Assembly (NCBI GenBank): GCA_964023205.1
Contig: OZ026841.1
Location: 28,658,399-28,722,398, forward strand
From: Lutraria lutraria
Taxonomy: Eukaryota > Mollusca > Bivalvia > Venerida > Mactridae
Reading direction: 5' to 3'
Length of the DNA: 64,000 bases
Part shown: positions 1-7,664 of the stretch, one piece after another
How the letters are laid out: the number at the start of each line of letters is the position of its first letter
Position numbering within the stretch: the stretch's first letter is position 1
Position numbers and translations under genes: made by a program
Notes under the pieces: model-generated
Databases searched by the model: none
What the model was told of the DNA's origin: nothing
Seen by the model: only the letters and a program-made list of their open reading frames with translations

Positions 1-1
1 G

Positions 2-169
2 TTCACTCATGTTATTCATATTCTACAGTATCGTGCCGTGTTCTATAAATTAAGGCATCGCTTAAGAGAAGTCAAAGACGAGATTGAAGCCGTTCATGCG
101 AATCGACCTAGAATAGTGATTTGTTCAGGAAATATTCAATTATGGTTAAACCATCTAGACGATTTATAA
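2..169 (+). CDS. C-terminal fragment of an upstream Polinton gene
   Basis: The frame is open from the left edge for 55 codons and stops with TAA at 167-169. It is charged, with a stretch rich in Arg, Lys, Glu and His (about residues 15-32) that could be helical. The next gene starts at an ATG at 142, overlapping its 3' end by 28 bases, which matches the overlapping layout of the rest of the element. I do not recognise the family. It could be the end of the element's replication gene or of a small accessory gene; the fragment is too short to say. Confidence 0.45.
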   Translation, partial: FTHVIHILQYRAVFYKLRHRLREVKDEIEAVHANRPRIVICSGNIQLWLNHLDDL

Positions 170-429
170 GTTTATATTACATTTTGGATTTTGAGCTGTA
201 TACGGATACGTTATACAGTATTGTACAAGATGACCTTGTCAAGGTCAAGGACATTCGCGCGTGGATTCTGAACCCTCACACGTTTGAACTATTTAGACAG
301 ATGATTCGTGATGCTATGATCAGTGCACACTTAGACTTGAAAGCTATCCATCGAGACGATTGGAATACTTATGTATGTAACGATAGAGTGATTCACACGA
401 TTCAAGAATGGAACAGTTTGATATTATGA
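142..429 (+). CDS. Small Polinton protein, function unknown (95 aa)
   Basis: This intact small ORF starts at the ATG at 142 (MVKPSRRF). The frame stays open further upstream but only with a TTG, so 142 is preferred. The protein is mixed-charge, with aromatic-rich segments (FISLYYILDFELY near the N-terminus) and no clear membrane span or metal site. It overlaps the gene before it by 28 bases and the gene after it by 22. Same-strand packing with the ATPase and capsid genes supports its being a genuine viral gene. I do not recognise it. Confidence 0.55.
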   Translation: MVKPSRRFISLYYILDFELYTDTLYSIVQDDLVKVKDIRAWILNPHTFELFRQMIRDAMISAHLDLKAIHRDDWNTYVCNDRVIHTIQEWNSLIL

Positions 430-770
430 ACCATACCCTGTTGAGAAAAGCATTGGTATTTGCTTATCGTATGAAGATACCTGAAGGTCATCATTCTCTG
501 GAATGGATTCGACAACAGTTGAGTACACCAGACATGTTTGAAGAAATGAAACATGGACTTCATGTGATGAATTCATTTTATAAACAATTAGTACCCATGG
601 ACTTGAGTGAAACGGATTGGTTCAAACAGGTGGTGAACAATGACTCTGTGTTAACATTTCTGAGTCAATTTGGACATTCAGAATGTGTGTTTGAATTTTC
701 TGACAAACTGTTGTTACCCTTACATGACATGTGTTGTTCTTGTTGTGATTATTCTTGTACTCATACATAA
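408..770 (+). CDS. Small Polinton protein with Cys-rich C-terminus (120 aa)
   Basis: The ATG at 408 lies inside the end of the preceding gene, in another frame. Most of the protein looks alpha-helical and soluble. The last 15 residues hold five cysteines (CCSCC then C after three residues) plus a His, which could bind metal or form disulfides. Two overlapping AATAAA signals follow within 25 bases, so this is probably the last gene of a transcript that began to the left of the window. The function is not known. Confidence 0.55.
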   Translation: MEQFDIMNHTLLRKALVFAYRMKIPEGHHSLEWIRQQLSTPDMFEEMKHGLHVMNSFYKQLVPMDLSETDWFKQVVNNDSVLTFLSQFGHSECVFEFSDKLLLPLHDMCCSCCDYSCTHT

Positions 771-782
771 ACTTGTTATACA

Positions 783-792
783 AATAAATAAA
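783..792 (+). terminator. Poly(A) signals closing the first viral transcript
   Basis: Two overlapping AATAAA hexamers (783-788 and 787-792) lie 13 bases after the stop of the 408-770 gene and about 40 bases before the ATPase ATG. The A/T run may also supply a TATA-like element for the ATPase gene. Confidence 0.55.
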
Positions 793-832
793 ATGTTTTT
801 CTTCCAATAGTGTTAGTTGTGATTTTCACGTC

Positions 833-1480
833 ATGGAGTCCAGTTTACTTTTTAAGCATCCTTGCAATATGTTTATCGCAGGCCCTAGTGGCTCTGGTAA
901 AACACAATTCGTAAAAAAGGTGTTGGAATACAAATCAGATTTGTTTCAAGTAGTACCTGAGCGTATTGTATGGTGTTACAAAGAATGGCAAGTAGCCTAT
1001 GCACAATTACAAGAACAAGAACCTAGTATTCGGTTCATACAGGGGATACCTGACGAGGATGAAGAGATAGTAGAGGATACATCCATTCCTCATTTAATTA
1101 TATTTGATGACATGCTTGGTGATAAAGATGAAGAGAAAATCAAATTATGGTTTACACGAAAAGGTCACCATCGTAATGCTAGTGTGATCTACATTACACA
1201 AAACATGTTTCAACAATCGAAAGCCAGTCGTACCCTGAGTTTAAATGCACATTACATGATCTTATTTCAAAACACAAGAGATAAAGGACAAATCAAAGTG
1301 TTGGCGAATCAAATTCAATTGCCACACTTGTTACCCGCTTATCAAGATGCTATCTCTACACCTCATGGGTATTTAGTGATTGACTTTCACCCTCAAACAC
1401 CAGACAGTTATCGGTTAAGAACAGATATTTTTCATCACTGGATCACTGGAGAAAAACGTGGGCCAGTTGTGTATATATAA
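833..1480 (+). CDS. A32/FtsK-HerA-type genome packaging ATPase
   Basis: This 215-residue protein is a P-loop ATPase of the type that pumps DNA into capsids in Polintons, adintoviruses and large DNA viruses (family knowledge). Seen here: Walker A GPSGSGKT at residues 17-24; Walker B LIIFDDM at about 88-94; and a following strand ending in TQN at about 122-124, the usual sensor position. The region LNAHYMILFQNTRDKGQI (about 137-154) matches the signature that follows the sensor in Polinton ATPases. Length is normal for the family. The ATG at 833 follows the poly(A) signals of the previous unit by 41 bases, so this gene probably begins a transcript. Its stop codon lies in a TATA-like sequence that probably serves the next gene. 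Confidence 0.93.
   Translation: MESSLLFKHPCNMFIAGPSGSGKTQFVKKVLEYKSDLFQVVPERIVWCYKEWQVAYAQLQEQEPSIRFIQGIPDEDEEIVEDTSIPHLIIFDDMLGDKDEEKIKLWFTRKGHHRNASVIYITQNMFQQSKASRTLSLNAHYMILFQNTRDKGQIKVLANQIQLPHLLPAYQDAISTPHGYLVIDFHPQTPDSYRLRTDIFHHWITGEKRGPVVYI
1472..1480 (+). promoter_or_regulatory. TATA-box candidate overlapping the ATPase stop codon
   Basis: TATATATAA includes the ATPase TAA stop and sits 35-43 bases before the ATG of the next gene. TTCAGTC at 1505-1511, an initiator-like sequence, lies about 30 bases downstream, the usual TATA-to-start spacing. Confidence 0.5.
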
Positions 1481-1514
1481 ACATCGTTTACTCATATAAG
1501 ATCATTCAGTCATC

Positions 1515-2648
1515 ATGTCAGCCACAGCCATAGCTCAATCGTTAGAACATTTGGGTCAGGAACGAGACCCTACTGTACGGGAGCAAATGCTACGGTCTGG
1601 ATTAAAAGAAATGCTCAAGTGGTTCACCTTAGCAGCAAAGGTGATTTTAAAAAAGAAAATTGTGCTACCTAAACAAACACAAAACTTTATGCAAAAACAT
1701 CAGCATGAATTAGAGCAGCTGGGAGATGATCAAGTGGACATGGATACTAAACGTCAACTCATATTGAAACCAGGAGGAGGTGGATTTCTTGGTGGAGTTA
1801 TGATACGAAGTTTACTCCGATGGAATGGTCAAAAGACGATTCGTAAATTTGTAAAAGCTCCAGCTAAAAGAAAAGCGCCTGCTAGAAAACCTAGAAAATC
1901 TCCAGCTAAAAGAAAAGCACCAGCCAGAAAACCTAAAAAATCTCCAGCTAAAAAACCTAGAAAATCGCCTGCCAAGATCAATGAACGTTTTATTACTCTC
2001 CGTCGTCGAAAGCAAACCACTTCAACACCCTCTATGGCTGTAACTCCAATCAGTAAGTTACAATGGTCTCCTATCAGTCCTGTGAGTAGTTTGAACTTTA
2101 GCTCATCTAGAAGCTTAAGAAATTCTTCTAGAAGTGGATCAAACAGTTTTAGCACACCTAAAAGTTCATCAAGAAGTTTATCTAGAAGTGGACCAAGCAG
2201 TTCATCTAGAAGTTCAAGAAGTTTATCAAGAAGTGGACCAAGTAGTTATTCAAGCAGTGGACCAAGTAGTTTTAGCACACCTAGAAGTTCTAGAAGTTTA
2301 TCAAGAAGTGGACCAAACAGTTTATCTAGAAGTGGACCAAGCAGTTTGAGTTATTCAAGCAGTGGGCCAAGCAGTTTAAGTTATTCTAGAAGTTCGCCAA
2401 GTAGTTCTTCAACCAGTGGGTCAAGTAGTTTTAGCACACCTAGGAGTTCATCCAGCAGATCATCTAGTAGATCATCTCCCAGTTCAAGAAGTTCACCAGA
2501 CACTCCATTGTGCCGTTTTTCACCCCTATCCTTATCTACCTTATCAAGACAGGCTGTCTTGAAACCCCTTTTGAGACATCGTATTCACCTGATGAGACAG
2601 GGCCCTATGAATCCAGCTTCAAGACAAGCCTTTGATGCTTTAGTATAA
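1515..2648 (+). CDS. Putative core/DNA-condensing protein with H1-like tail and Ser/Arg-rich domain (377 aa)
   Basis: Three parts are visible. Residues 1-105 form a domain that resembles the whole of the next gene's product: a KEM motif, a K-rich strand, a Gln/His/Lys segment and then a glycine run. Residues about 113-157 repeat KAPARKP and KSPAKKP-like units, the composition of histone H1 tails and of SPKK-type minor-groove binders. Residues about 175-345 are almost pure Ser/Arg/Pro/Gly with recurring SRSGPSS and SSRSLS units, like an RS domain. I infer a virion core protein that coats or condenses DNA; the Ser/Arg part may be a phosphorylation-controlled switch. The nucleotide sequence of the Ser/Arg part is itself repetitive, so its length may vary between copies. 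A TATA candidate lies 35 bases upstream. Confidence 0.75.
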   Translation: MSATAIAQSLEHLGQERDPTVREQMLRSGLKEMLKWFTLAAKVILKKKIVLPKQTQNFMQKHQHELEQLGDDQVDMDTKRQLILKPGGGGFLGGVMIRSLLRWNGQKTIRKFVKAPAKRKAPARKPRKSPAKRKAPARKPKKSPAKKPRKSPAKINERFITLRRRKQTTSTPSMAVTPISKLQWSPISPVSSLNFSSSRSLRNSSRSGSNSFSTPKSSSRSLSRSGPSSSSRSSRSLSRSGPSSYSSSGPSSFSTPRSSRSLSRSGPNSLSRSGPSSLSYSSSGPSSLSYSRSSPSSSSTSGSSSFSTPRSSSSRSSSRSSPSSRSSPDTPLCRFSPLSLSTLSRQAVLKPLLRHRIHLMRQGPMNPASRQAFDALV

Positions 2649-2651
2649 AAG
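2644..2651 (+). promoter_or_regulatory. TATA box overlapping the previous stop codon
   Basis: TATAAAAG is a canonical TATA box. It contains the TAA stop of the 1515-2648 gene and lies 36 bases before the ATG at 2687, repeating the arrangement seen at the ATPase stop. Confidence 0.5.
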
Positions 2652-2686
2652 CTGTAAAGAAGTAAAAACAGGTATTATTTGACATA

Positions 2687-3058
2687 ATGGCACCAAAGAG
2701 ACCACTCCTGCATAAATACGGACATCTGGTTTTGGGTTTAACTCAAGCCCCAGATGGGTTAAGAAGAAAGATGATACATGGAGCATCTAAAGAAATGATT
2801 CAATGTGTGGCAGAATGCTGTCAGAATGTTTTAAAAGGCAATGTTGCCTTATCCCCCTCTCAAAAGCAAAGGTTGAAGTCCAAGCGTCAACATCTCCGCA
2901 CTTTAGCAGATAAAAGAGTATCCATTCAAAAAAAGAAACGTGTGTTGAATCAAAAAGGAGGATTATTTCCATTACTGGCTCTTGCTCCAATCATTGCTAA
3001 AGCTGTTGCTGCAGGAGCACTCAGTGGAGGTGTTGCCACACTGGTGAAAAAGCTATGA
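2687..3058 (+). CDS. Small basic Polinton protein with hydrophobic C-terminus (123 aa)
   Basis: The protein has a helical N-terminal half (REK-rich, with KEMIQCVAECCQNVLKGN at about 29-46), a basic middle (residues about 58-87), and then GG followed by an Ala/Leu/Ile-rich stretch of about 25 residues ending in two lysines. The last part looks like a membrane-inserting or amphipathic segment. The family is common in metazoan Polintons next to the capsid genes (recalled, not searched). It is a paralogue of the N-terminal domain of the preceding gene. Its stop overlaps the next start as ATGA. A virion-interior or membrane-active role is plausible but not shown. Confidence 0.7.
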   Translation: MAPKRPLLHKYGHLVLGLTQAPDGLRRKMIHGASKEMIQCVAECCQNVLKGNVALSPSQKQRLKSKRQHLRTLADKRVSIQKKKRVLNQKGGLFPLLALAPIIAKAVAAGALSGGVATLVKKL

Positions 3059-3813
3059 AGAAAATGGCTATCGTCCCATTCAAAATGCTAGAAGAGATGA
3101 ATCGATGGAAAACAGAACAACGACCACGTTTACCTCCTCCCCCGCAAGTCAGTCAAACATCCGATTTACAGAAACAAATGGGAGACGTTTTACAAAATGA
3201 ATCGTTGTCTGAATCAGAAAAAGCACAACACTATGGGCAAGTCTTGCAAAAGTTTCAACTGTCTCATCAAAAAGCACGTGAACCGGCTACTCTGGCTGCA
3301 CCAGTTGCACCGGCTGCACCGGTTGTTCCAGCTGCTCAAGGTGCACAAGGGGCACAAGCGGCTCCTGCTACATTGACGGATCGGATTCTTGAAAGTGTTC
3401 CTACTACCATGCGTCGAAAAACTCAGCTTTTATTACACTTTCTACAAAATCATCCCCACATGTCATGGAATGATCAAGGGATGTTGGAATACCATGGAAA
3501 ACCAATACAAGGATCCAACATTATTGATTTGGTCAATGATGTCATACGTCATAGAAAAGGGTCGGAGCCTAGAGGATGGGAACAGTTTTCTAGTGGACTA
3601 AGAGATGTCAATGTACCACAAGAAGTGATAGGAAATAAACGGAGATGGTCATGGATGCAAAAAGCAGACGATTCGGAGGAAGATGATGAATTCTTTGATA
3701 GTTTTGTTGAGCCTCGTTCACCTATAAGTAAACCTGCCAAACAGATGAAAGCAGAACCTATAAGTAAACCTGTCAAACAGATGAAAGCAGAACCTAAGTG
3801 GGAAGCCTACTAG
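3055..3813 (+). CDS. Conserved Polinton structural-type protein (252 aa), function unknown
   Basis: The start ATG overlaps the preceding TGA (ATGA at 3055-3058). The N-terminal 90 residues are Gln/Lys-rich and probably coiled. An Ala/Pro/Val linker follows at about 80-103. A folded segment at about 105-195 contains LLLHFLQNHP, WNDQG, GSNIIDLVNDVIRHRKG and a GW near 173. The C-terminus is acidic (DSEEDDEFFD), then carries two copies of an ISKPxKQMKAEP unit. The middle segment matches a protein I know only as a recurrent uncharacterised Polinton ORF. The C-terminal duplication is also visible in the DNA at 3723-3795. The next ATG (integrase) lies 5 bases after the stop. Confidence 0.7.
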   Translation: MKKMAIVPFKMLEEMNRWKTEQRPRLPPPPQVSQTSDLQKQMGDVLQNESLSESEKAQHYGQVLQKFQLSHQKAREPATLAAPVAPAAPVVPAAQGAQGAQAAPATLTDRILESVPTTMRRKTQLLLHFLQNHPHMSWNDQGMLEYHGKPIQGSNIIDLVNDVIRHRKGSEPRGWEQFSSGLRDVNVPQEVIGNKRRWSWMQKADDSEEDDEFFDSFVEPRSPISKPAKQMKAEPISKPVKQMKAEPKWEAY

Positions 3814-3818
3814 ACAAC

Positions 3819-4892
3819 ATGAACAAAAAGGTAGACAGTCTGTTACATCAGATTTATTATGATCCCCATCATCCGGCTGGTTTTGGTGGGGTAGAACGTC
3901 TTACTACAGCAGCTCGAACTCAACTGAAATCCATTACGCCAAGTCAAGTGCGATCCTGGTTGAAGGGACAAAAGACCTATACCCTGCACAAACCTATCCG
4001 TAGGGTATTCTCGAGACGGAAAACGATTGTGGGTGGTATTGATCATCAATGGCAAGCTGATTTGGCAGACATGCAATCCCTGGCTCAGTACAACACCCCT
4101 TATCGATATTTGTTGTGTGTCATTGACGTGTTTTCAAAATATGCTTGGGTCGTCCCCCTCAAGGATAAAACGGGGCTCACATTGGTGGAAGCGTTTCGCT
4201 CTATTCTTAAAACGAGACAACCTAAAGCGTTGCAAACCGATAAAGGAACAGAATTCAAGAATCAAAGGTTTCAACAGTTTTTAGACAAAGTAGGGATTCA
4301 TTATTTTACGACTGAAAACCCAGAAACGAAGGCTAGTATAGTGGAACGTTTTCAACGGACCTTAAAATCACGCATGTGGAAATACTTTACGCATCATAAA
4401 ACACGAAGGTATATTCAGGTATTGCCTGATCTCGTGCATGCCTATAATCATCGTGTTCATCGTAGTATACAAATGGCACCCGTATCCGTGAATGAGAATA
4501 ACGAATCTCAAGTGGCCTTGACCTTGTATGGAAAATCAAGAAAGAAAGCGTCGACGACCCTTCATGTGGGAGATATTGTTCGTATCAATAAAACAAAAGG
4601 TACATTTGATAAAGGTTATCTACCCAACTGGACCACTGAACTGTTTAAAGTGATCCAAGTCAAAAAGACCTCTCCTGCTACTGTGAAATTGACTGATTTA
4701 GACGGAGAACCCATTTTGGGTTCGTTTTATTTCTCTGAAGTACAGGTTATAAAAGATGATGCTATCTATGAAATTGAATCAGTGCTCGCCCATCGCCAGA
4801 GTAAGGTAGACGGAAGACGAGAAATTAAAGTGCATTGGAAAGGCTATCCTTCGAAATTTGACAGTTGGATTCCCGAATCCCATCTCGTTTGA
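3819..4892 (+). CDS. int: Retroviral-type (rve) integrase with C-terminal chromodomain
   Basis: The 357-residue protein starts at the ATG at 3819; the frame also runs 21 bases upstream to a GTG, which I reject as a start. The catalytic core shows D81 (in WQADLADM), D141 (in QTDKGTEF) and E177 (in KASIVERFQ), with 35 residues between the second Asp and the Glu: a complete D,D35E triad. The N-terminal region has only scattered His residues and no clear HHCC zinc site. The last 41 residues, beginning YEIESVLAHR and including VHWKGYP and DSWIPESHLV, form a chromodomain, as in many Polinton and Ty3/gypsy integrases. The enzyme would join element ends to host chromatin; the chromodomain suggests targeting to methylated histone tails. 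No inactivating change is seen. Confidence 0.95.
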   Translation: MNKKVDSLLHQIYYDPHHPAGFGGVERLTTAARTQLKSITPSQVRSWLKGQKTYTLHKPIRRVFSRRKTIVGGIDHQWQADLADMQSLAQYNTPYRYLLCVIDVFSKYAWVVPLKDKTGLTLVEAFRSILKTRQPKALQTDKGTEFKNQRFQQFLDKVGIHYFTTENPETKASIVERFQRTLKSRMWKYFTHHKTRRYIQVLPDLVHAYNHRVHRSIQMAPVSVNENNESQVALTLYGKSRKKASTTLHVGDIVRINKTKGTFDKGYLPNWTTELFKVIQVKKTSPATVKLTDLDGEPILGSFYFSEVQVIKDDAIYEIESVLAHRQSKVDGRREIKVHWKGYPSKFDSWIPESHLV

Positions 4893-4895
4893 ACT

Positions 4896-4901
4896 AATAA
4901 A
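4896..4901 (+). terminator. Possible poly(A) signal after the integrase
   Basis: AATAAA lies 3 bases after the integrase stop and 6 bases before the next ATG. It may instead be a TATA-like element for the downstream gene; the sequence alone does not decide. Confidence 0.3.
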
Positions 4902-4907
4902 TACATC

Positions 4908-5153
4908 ATGTCTCAAGCTGATACGGCCAGTGTGGTAGTGACTGCCTCAGAGCAAGCCAAATTGTGTGAACCCAAAAATAAGGTCACTTTTTTTGCACAA
5001 ATTGTAGTGGTATTTATTATTATTACCGTATCGCTATTTAATTTGTGTTTTCAACGACCCGATCGAGAATTGTGGCTTCTGCTTTTAAGTAGTTCTCTAG
5101 GTTATATTCTACCGAATCCCTCCTTGAAATTCAATAAACCTAAATCAACATGA
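4908..5153 (+). CDS. Small two-span membrane protein (81 aa)
   Basis: Two hydrophobic stretches are visible: residues about 26-47 (VTFFAQIVVVFIIITVSLF and on) and about 55-68 (LWLLLLSSSLGYIL), followed by PNPSLK. A short acidic/polar N-terminus precedes the first. Small membrane proteins with this second-span motif recur beside the penton gene in animal Polintons (recalled). The role is unknown; virion membrane handling or egress are guesses. Its stop is the TGA of an ATGA overlap with the minor capsid gene. Confidence 0.7.
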   Translation: MSQADTASVVVTASEQAKLCEPKNKVTFFAQIVVVFIIITVSLFNLCFQRPDRELWLLLLSSSLGYILPNPSLKFNKPKST

Positions 5154-5992
5154 GTTCGTTTTACATCACACTCATGAGTGATAGCTCTATGGATTTATTC
5201 CCAGACAATACGCAATGTTGTTTTCGTACCAAACTGACAAAACCCATCCATCTCAATAAACAAGATTGGGAAATTGCCTTAGTGGAAATGATTGTTCCTA
5301 GTCAGGTCATTAATGTCACTGAAGAAGAGCGACATTTCTACATTGTCACACATGATCCTGTCCTGGGTAAGGCCTTAGAAAACTTTGAGACCTATTGTAC
5401 TCTCCCCAATAAAGAAGAAAAAGGTGTACGACTTTGTATTCCTATAGGAACTTATGTCACACCCCAACATTTGATCGAGACGATTGACTTTACCGTAAAA
5501 GATAATCTGGGTAAAATATTTAAACAGAAAGGCCTTCGATTTACCATGGGTTTTTCAGGACAAAGTAAACGCGCAAAACTGGACAGTTCGGATCAACTAG
5601 GCATTCAGTTTCATCCTCACATGTTTATTAAACTGGGTGGAGCTCCTGATAGTTCTTCGACCATCTTTTTAAAAGACACTCCGGAGCCGTTTCCTCATGG
5701 CGTAGATATTAACATGGGTCATAATCATTTGTTTGTTTATTCTGACCTCGCGGCTTATACCTATTTGGGAAACATAGAAGCCCCCATCTTACGTGTAGCT
5801 CCATTTGATCCGAGAACGAAAGCAGGAACTAACCCCCATATTCATTTCGAGTTCTTGAATTTACACTATGTACCACTGGCTAAAGCCGACTTTGACACCA
5901 TCACTATCCATATAAGGGGTGACACTGGCCAGTCTATTCAGTTTATTCATGGGAAGTCTATGGTGAAACTACACCTACGTCAAAGACAATGA
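5150..5992 (+). CDS. Minor capsid protein, penton-like (280 aa)
   Basis: The N-terminus begins SSFYITLMSDSSMDLFPDNT and continues with a WEIALVEM motif, the characteristic start of Polinton/adintovirus minor capsid (penton, single jelly-roll) proteins; I identify it by that pattern and by its position two genes before the major capsid gene. The remainder is beta-rich, with no membrane span. It would form the pentameric vertex of the icosahedral capsid. The start and stop are both ATGA overlaps (5150-5153 and 5989-5992) with its neighbours, so the protein is read between two coupled junctions. The gene is intact and of normal length. Confidence 0.82.
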   Translation: MSSFYITLMSDSSMDLFPDNTQCCFRTKLTKPIHLNKQDWEIALVEMIVPSQVINVTEEERHFYIVTHDPVLGKALENFETYCTLPNKEEKGVRLCIPIGTYVTPQHLIETIDFTVKDNLGKIFKQKGLRFTMGFSGQSKRAKLDSSDQLGIQFHPHMFIKLGGAPDSSSTIFLKDTPEPFPHGVDINMGHNHLFVYSDLAAYTYLGNIEAPILRVAPFDPRTKAGTNPHIHFEFLNLHYVPLAKADFDTITIHIRGDTGQSIQFIHGKSMVKLHLRQRQ

Positions 5993-6354
5993 TACCTACT
6001 TACCAAGGTCAACCTCGACAATATGGACACGGACTTGGATCCATGTTTAAGAAAGCCATGAAAAGAATTATACCTTTACTGAATCCATTTGTGAAATCTG
6101 GAGTTCGCACCTTGAAAAAAGAAGGACTCCAGCAAGGAAAAGCCGCTATCAAAGATATCTTGACAGGATCAAACGCTAAACAAGTAATACGAAAACGTGG
6201 AGCCTCTGTATTAAAAGATGTGGGTGAATCCTTGCTACATGCCGTGGCCAGCCCTAAAAGACGTATAAAGAGCAAACCAGTCAAGAAAAGACCTCATTCG
6301 AAACTTCATCATCGCCGAGTTAAGCAGGCCAGACCTCTTGATATTTTCGATTAA
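5989..6354 (+). CDS. Small basic virion protein (121 aa), adenovirus core/pVI-like in character
   Basis: The protein starts MIPTYQGQPRQYGHGLGSMF, continues with an amphipathic basic helix (FKKAMKRIIPLLNPFVKSG, about residues 20-38), and ends in a very basic tail (about 85-115, Lys/Arg/His-rich). The GHGLGSMFKK opening is typical of a small protein that precedes the major capsid gene in Polintons and adintoviruses, likened to adenovirus pX or pVI by earlier authors (from memory). I infer a DNA-binding or membrane-disrupting virion component. It is joined to the penton gene by ATGA and precedes the major capsid ATG by 2 bases. Confidence 0.7.
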   Translation: MIPTYQGQPRQYGHGLGSMFKKAMKRIIPLLNPFVKSGVRTLKKEGLQQGKAAIKDILTGSNAKQVIRKRGASVLKDVGESLLHAVASPKRRIKSKPVKKRPHSKLHHRRVKQARPLDIFD

Positions 6355-6356
6355 TC

Positions 6357-7655
6357 ATGATGCAACACGGTTCCTGTGAATGTAGTAAGACAGAGTTGGA
6401 TGTGTCTGTTGTGCCACCTACCATGACAGCCATGCAAGAAGGTCAATGGACTGAGCATTATCCCATTTCTGCTCTGGACAATAATGCTCCGATTGAATTT
6501 GTGATTCCTGCACAGACAGAAAAATGGACAGATCTGAATCAATCTTACCTGTACCTAAAACTAAAAATTATACAGGCAGATGGTACAGACCTAGCGGCCG
6601 ACAGTGAAATTGCTACCGTCAACAATTTCTTTCACAGTATGTTCTCAAGCATTGATGTGTACCTGAATAATAAACTGATCACCAGCAATGCGGACACGTA
6701 TGCCTATCGGGCATACATAGAAAATTTACTCTCCTTCACCTCAAGCTGTAAAGACACTCAACTTCAGGCGCTAGAGTTATGGGGTGAAGACACCCCTGGT
6801 CATATGAACACCCACGCACATGACGGGGGTAACCTGGGCTATATTGAGAGACGTGCTCGTGTCCATCAAAGTCGTGTGGTGGAACTATGTGGACGACTTC
6901 ATTTGGATCTGATGATGCAAGATAAATATTTACCCAATGGTATGGAAATACGCTTAAGACTAAACAAAGCGTCACCTCAATTCTGTCTCATGGGTGCCGC
7001 ACCGGCTAAAATCAAGTTTCTAGAAGCAGGATTTAATGTAAGAACAGTAGATTTACTGCCAGTGGTAGCCAATCAACTCAATCAACAGATTGCTCAACAT
7101 AACATGAAAATCCCCATCCGACGAACTGAAGTAAAAACATTTACGATTCCTAACGGTCAACGATCCAAGATTGAAGATCATTTATTTCAAGGTCAATTGC
7201 CAAAACGTCTTATCATCGGTATGGTAAGAAATGGAGACATGAATGGAGACATGGCTACCAACCCCTTTGATTTCCGTCATTTTACACTGAATCATCTAGA
7301 AGTCAGCATTGACGGAAAAAGTATTCATAACAAAGCGTTTCAACCCAATTTTGAAACGGGAGAAGTTCTAAGATCCTACATGTCACTTTATCAAGCGACA
7401 GGAGCTCTTGGTCTCAATCGTTCATTTGGATTGAGCATGACTGATTATCGGAACGGATACACACTCTGGGGGTTGGACTTGACAGCAGATCAAGGTTGCG
7501 AGGAAGGTCAACTCCATCCTATAAAAACGGGCAATCTGAGATTGGAATTTCACTTTGGAACAGCACTTGCACAAGCCATCAACGTGATTGTATTTGCGGA
7601 ATACGACAATCAAATTGAAATCAATCAATTCAGAGAAGTACTTCTAGATTATTAG
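6357..7655 (+). CDS. Major capsid protein, double jelly-roll (F54H12.2-like)
   Basis: The 432-residue protein belongs to the family often annotated in animal genomes as the transposon-derived protein F54H12.2, which is the Polinton major capsid protein. Typical features seen: an N-terminal PISALDNNAPIEFVIPAQTEKWTDL segment (quoted in part: about residues 36-60), LYLKLKIIQADG, the VNNFFHSMFSSIDVYLNNK strand (about 84-102), NTHAHDGG, and a C-terminal strand ending VIVFAEYDNQIEINQFRE. Two jelly-roll domains would assemble as trimers into the capsid facets. The start is ATGATG at 6357 directly after the previous stop. There is no internal stop or frameshift. Confidence 0.95.
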   Translation: MMQHGSCECSKTELDVSVVPPTMTAMQEGQWTEHYPISALDNNAPIEFVIPAQTEKWTDLNQSYLYLKLKIIQADGTDLAADSEIATVNNFFHSMFSSIDVYLNNKLITSNADTYAYRAYIENLLSFTSSCKDTQLQALELWGEDTPGHMNTHAHDGGNLGYIERRARVHQSRVVELCGRLHLDLMMQDKYLPNGMEIRLRLNKASPQFCLMGAAPAKIKFLEAGFNVRTVDLLPVVANQLNQQIAQHNMKIPIRRTEVKTFTIPNGQRSKIEDHLFQGQLPKRLIIGMVRNGDMNGDMATNPFDFRHFTLNHLEVSIDGKSIHNKAFQPNFETGEVLRSYMSLYQATGALGLNRSFGLSMTDYRNGYTLWGLDLTADQGCEEGQLHPIKTGNLRLEFHFGTALAQAINVIVFAEYDNQIEINQFREVLLDY

Positions 7656-7664
7656 ATTATTAAG

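Noticed and set aside
2134..2349. Alternative-frame ORFs across the Ser/Arg repeats and antisense frames at 1,812-2,155
   Set aside because: They are by-products of the repetitive codons of the 1515-2648 gene.
3798..3818. GTG-started extension of the integrase overlapping the previous gene
   Set aside because: A GTG start is unlikely in an animal element, and an ATG lies at 3819, five bases after the previous stop.
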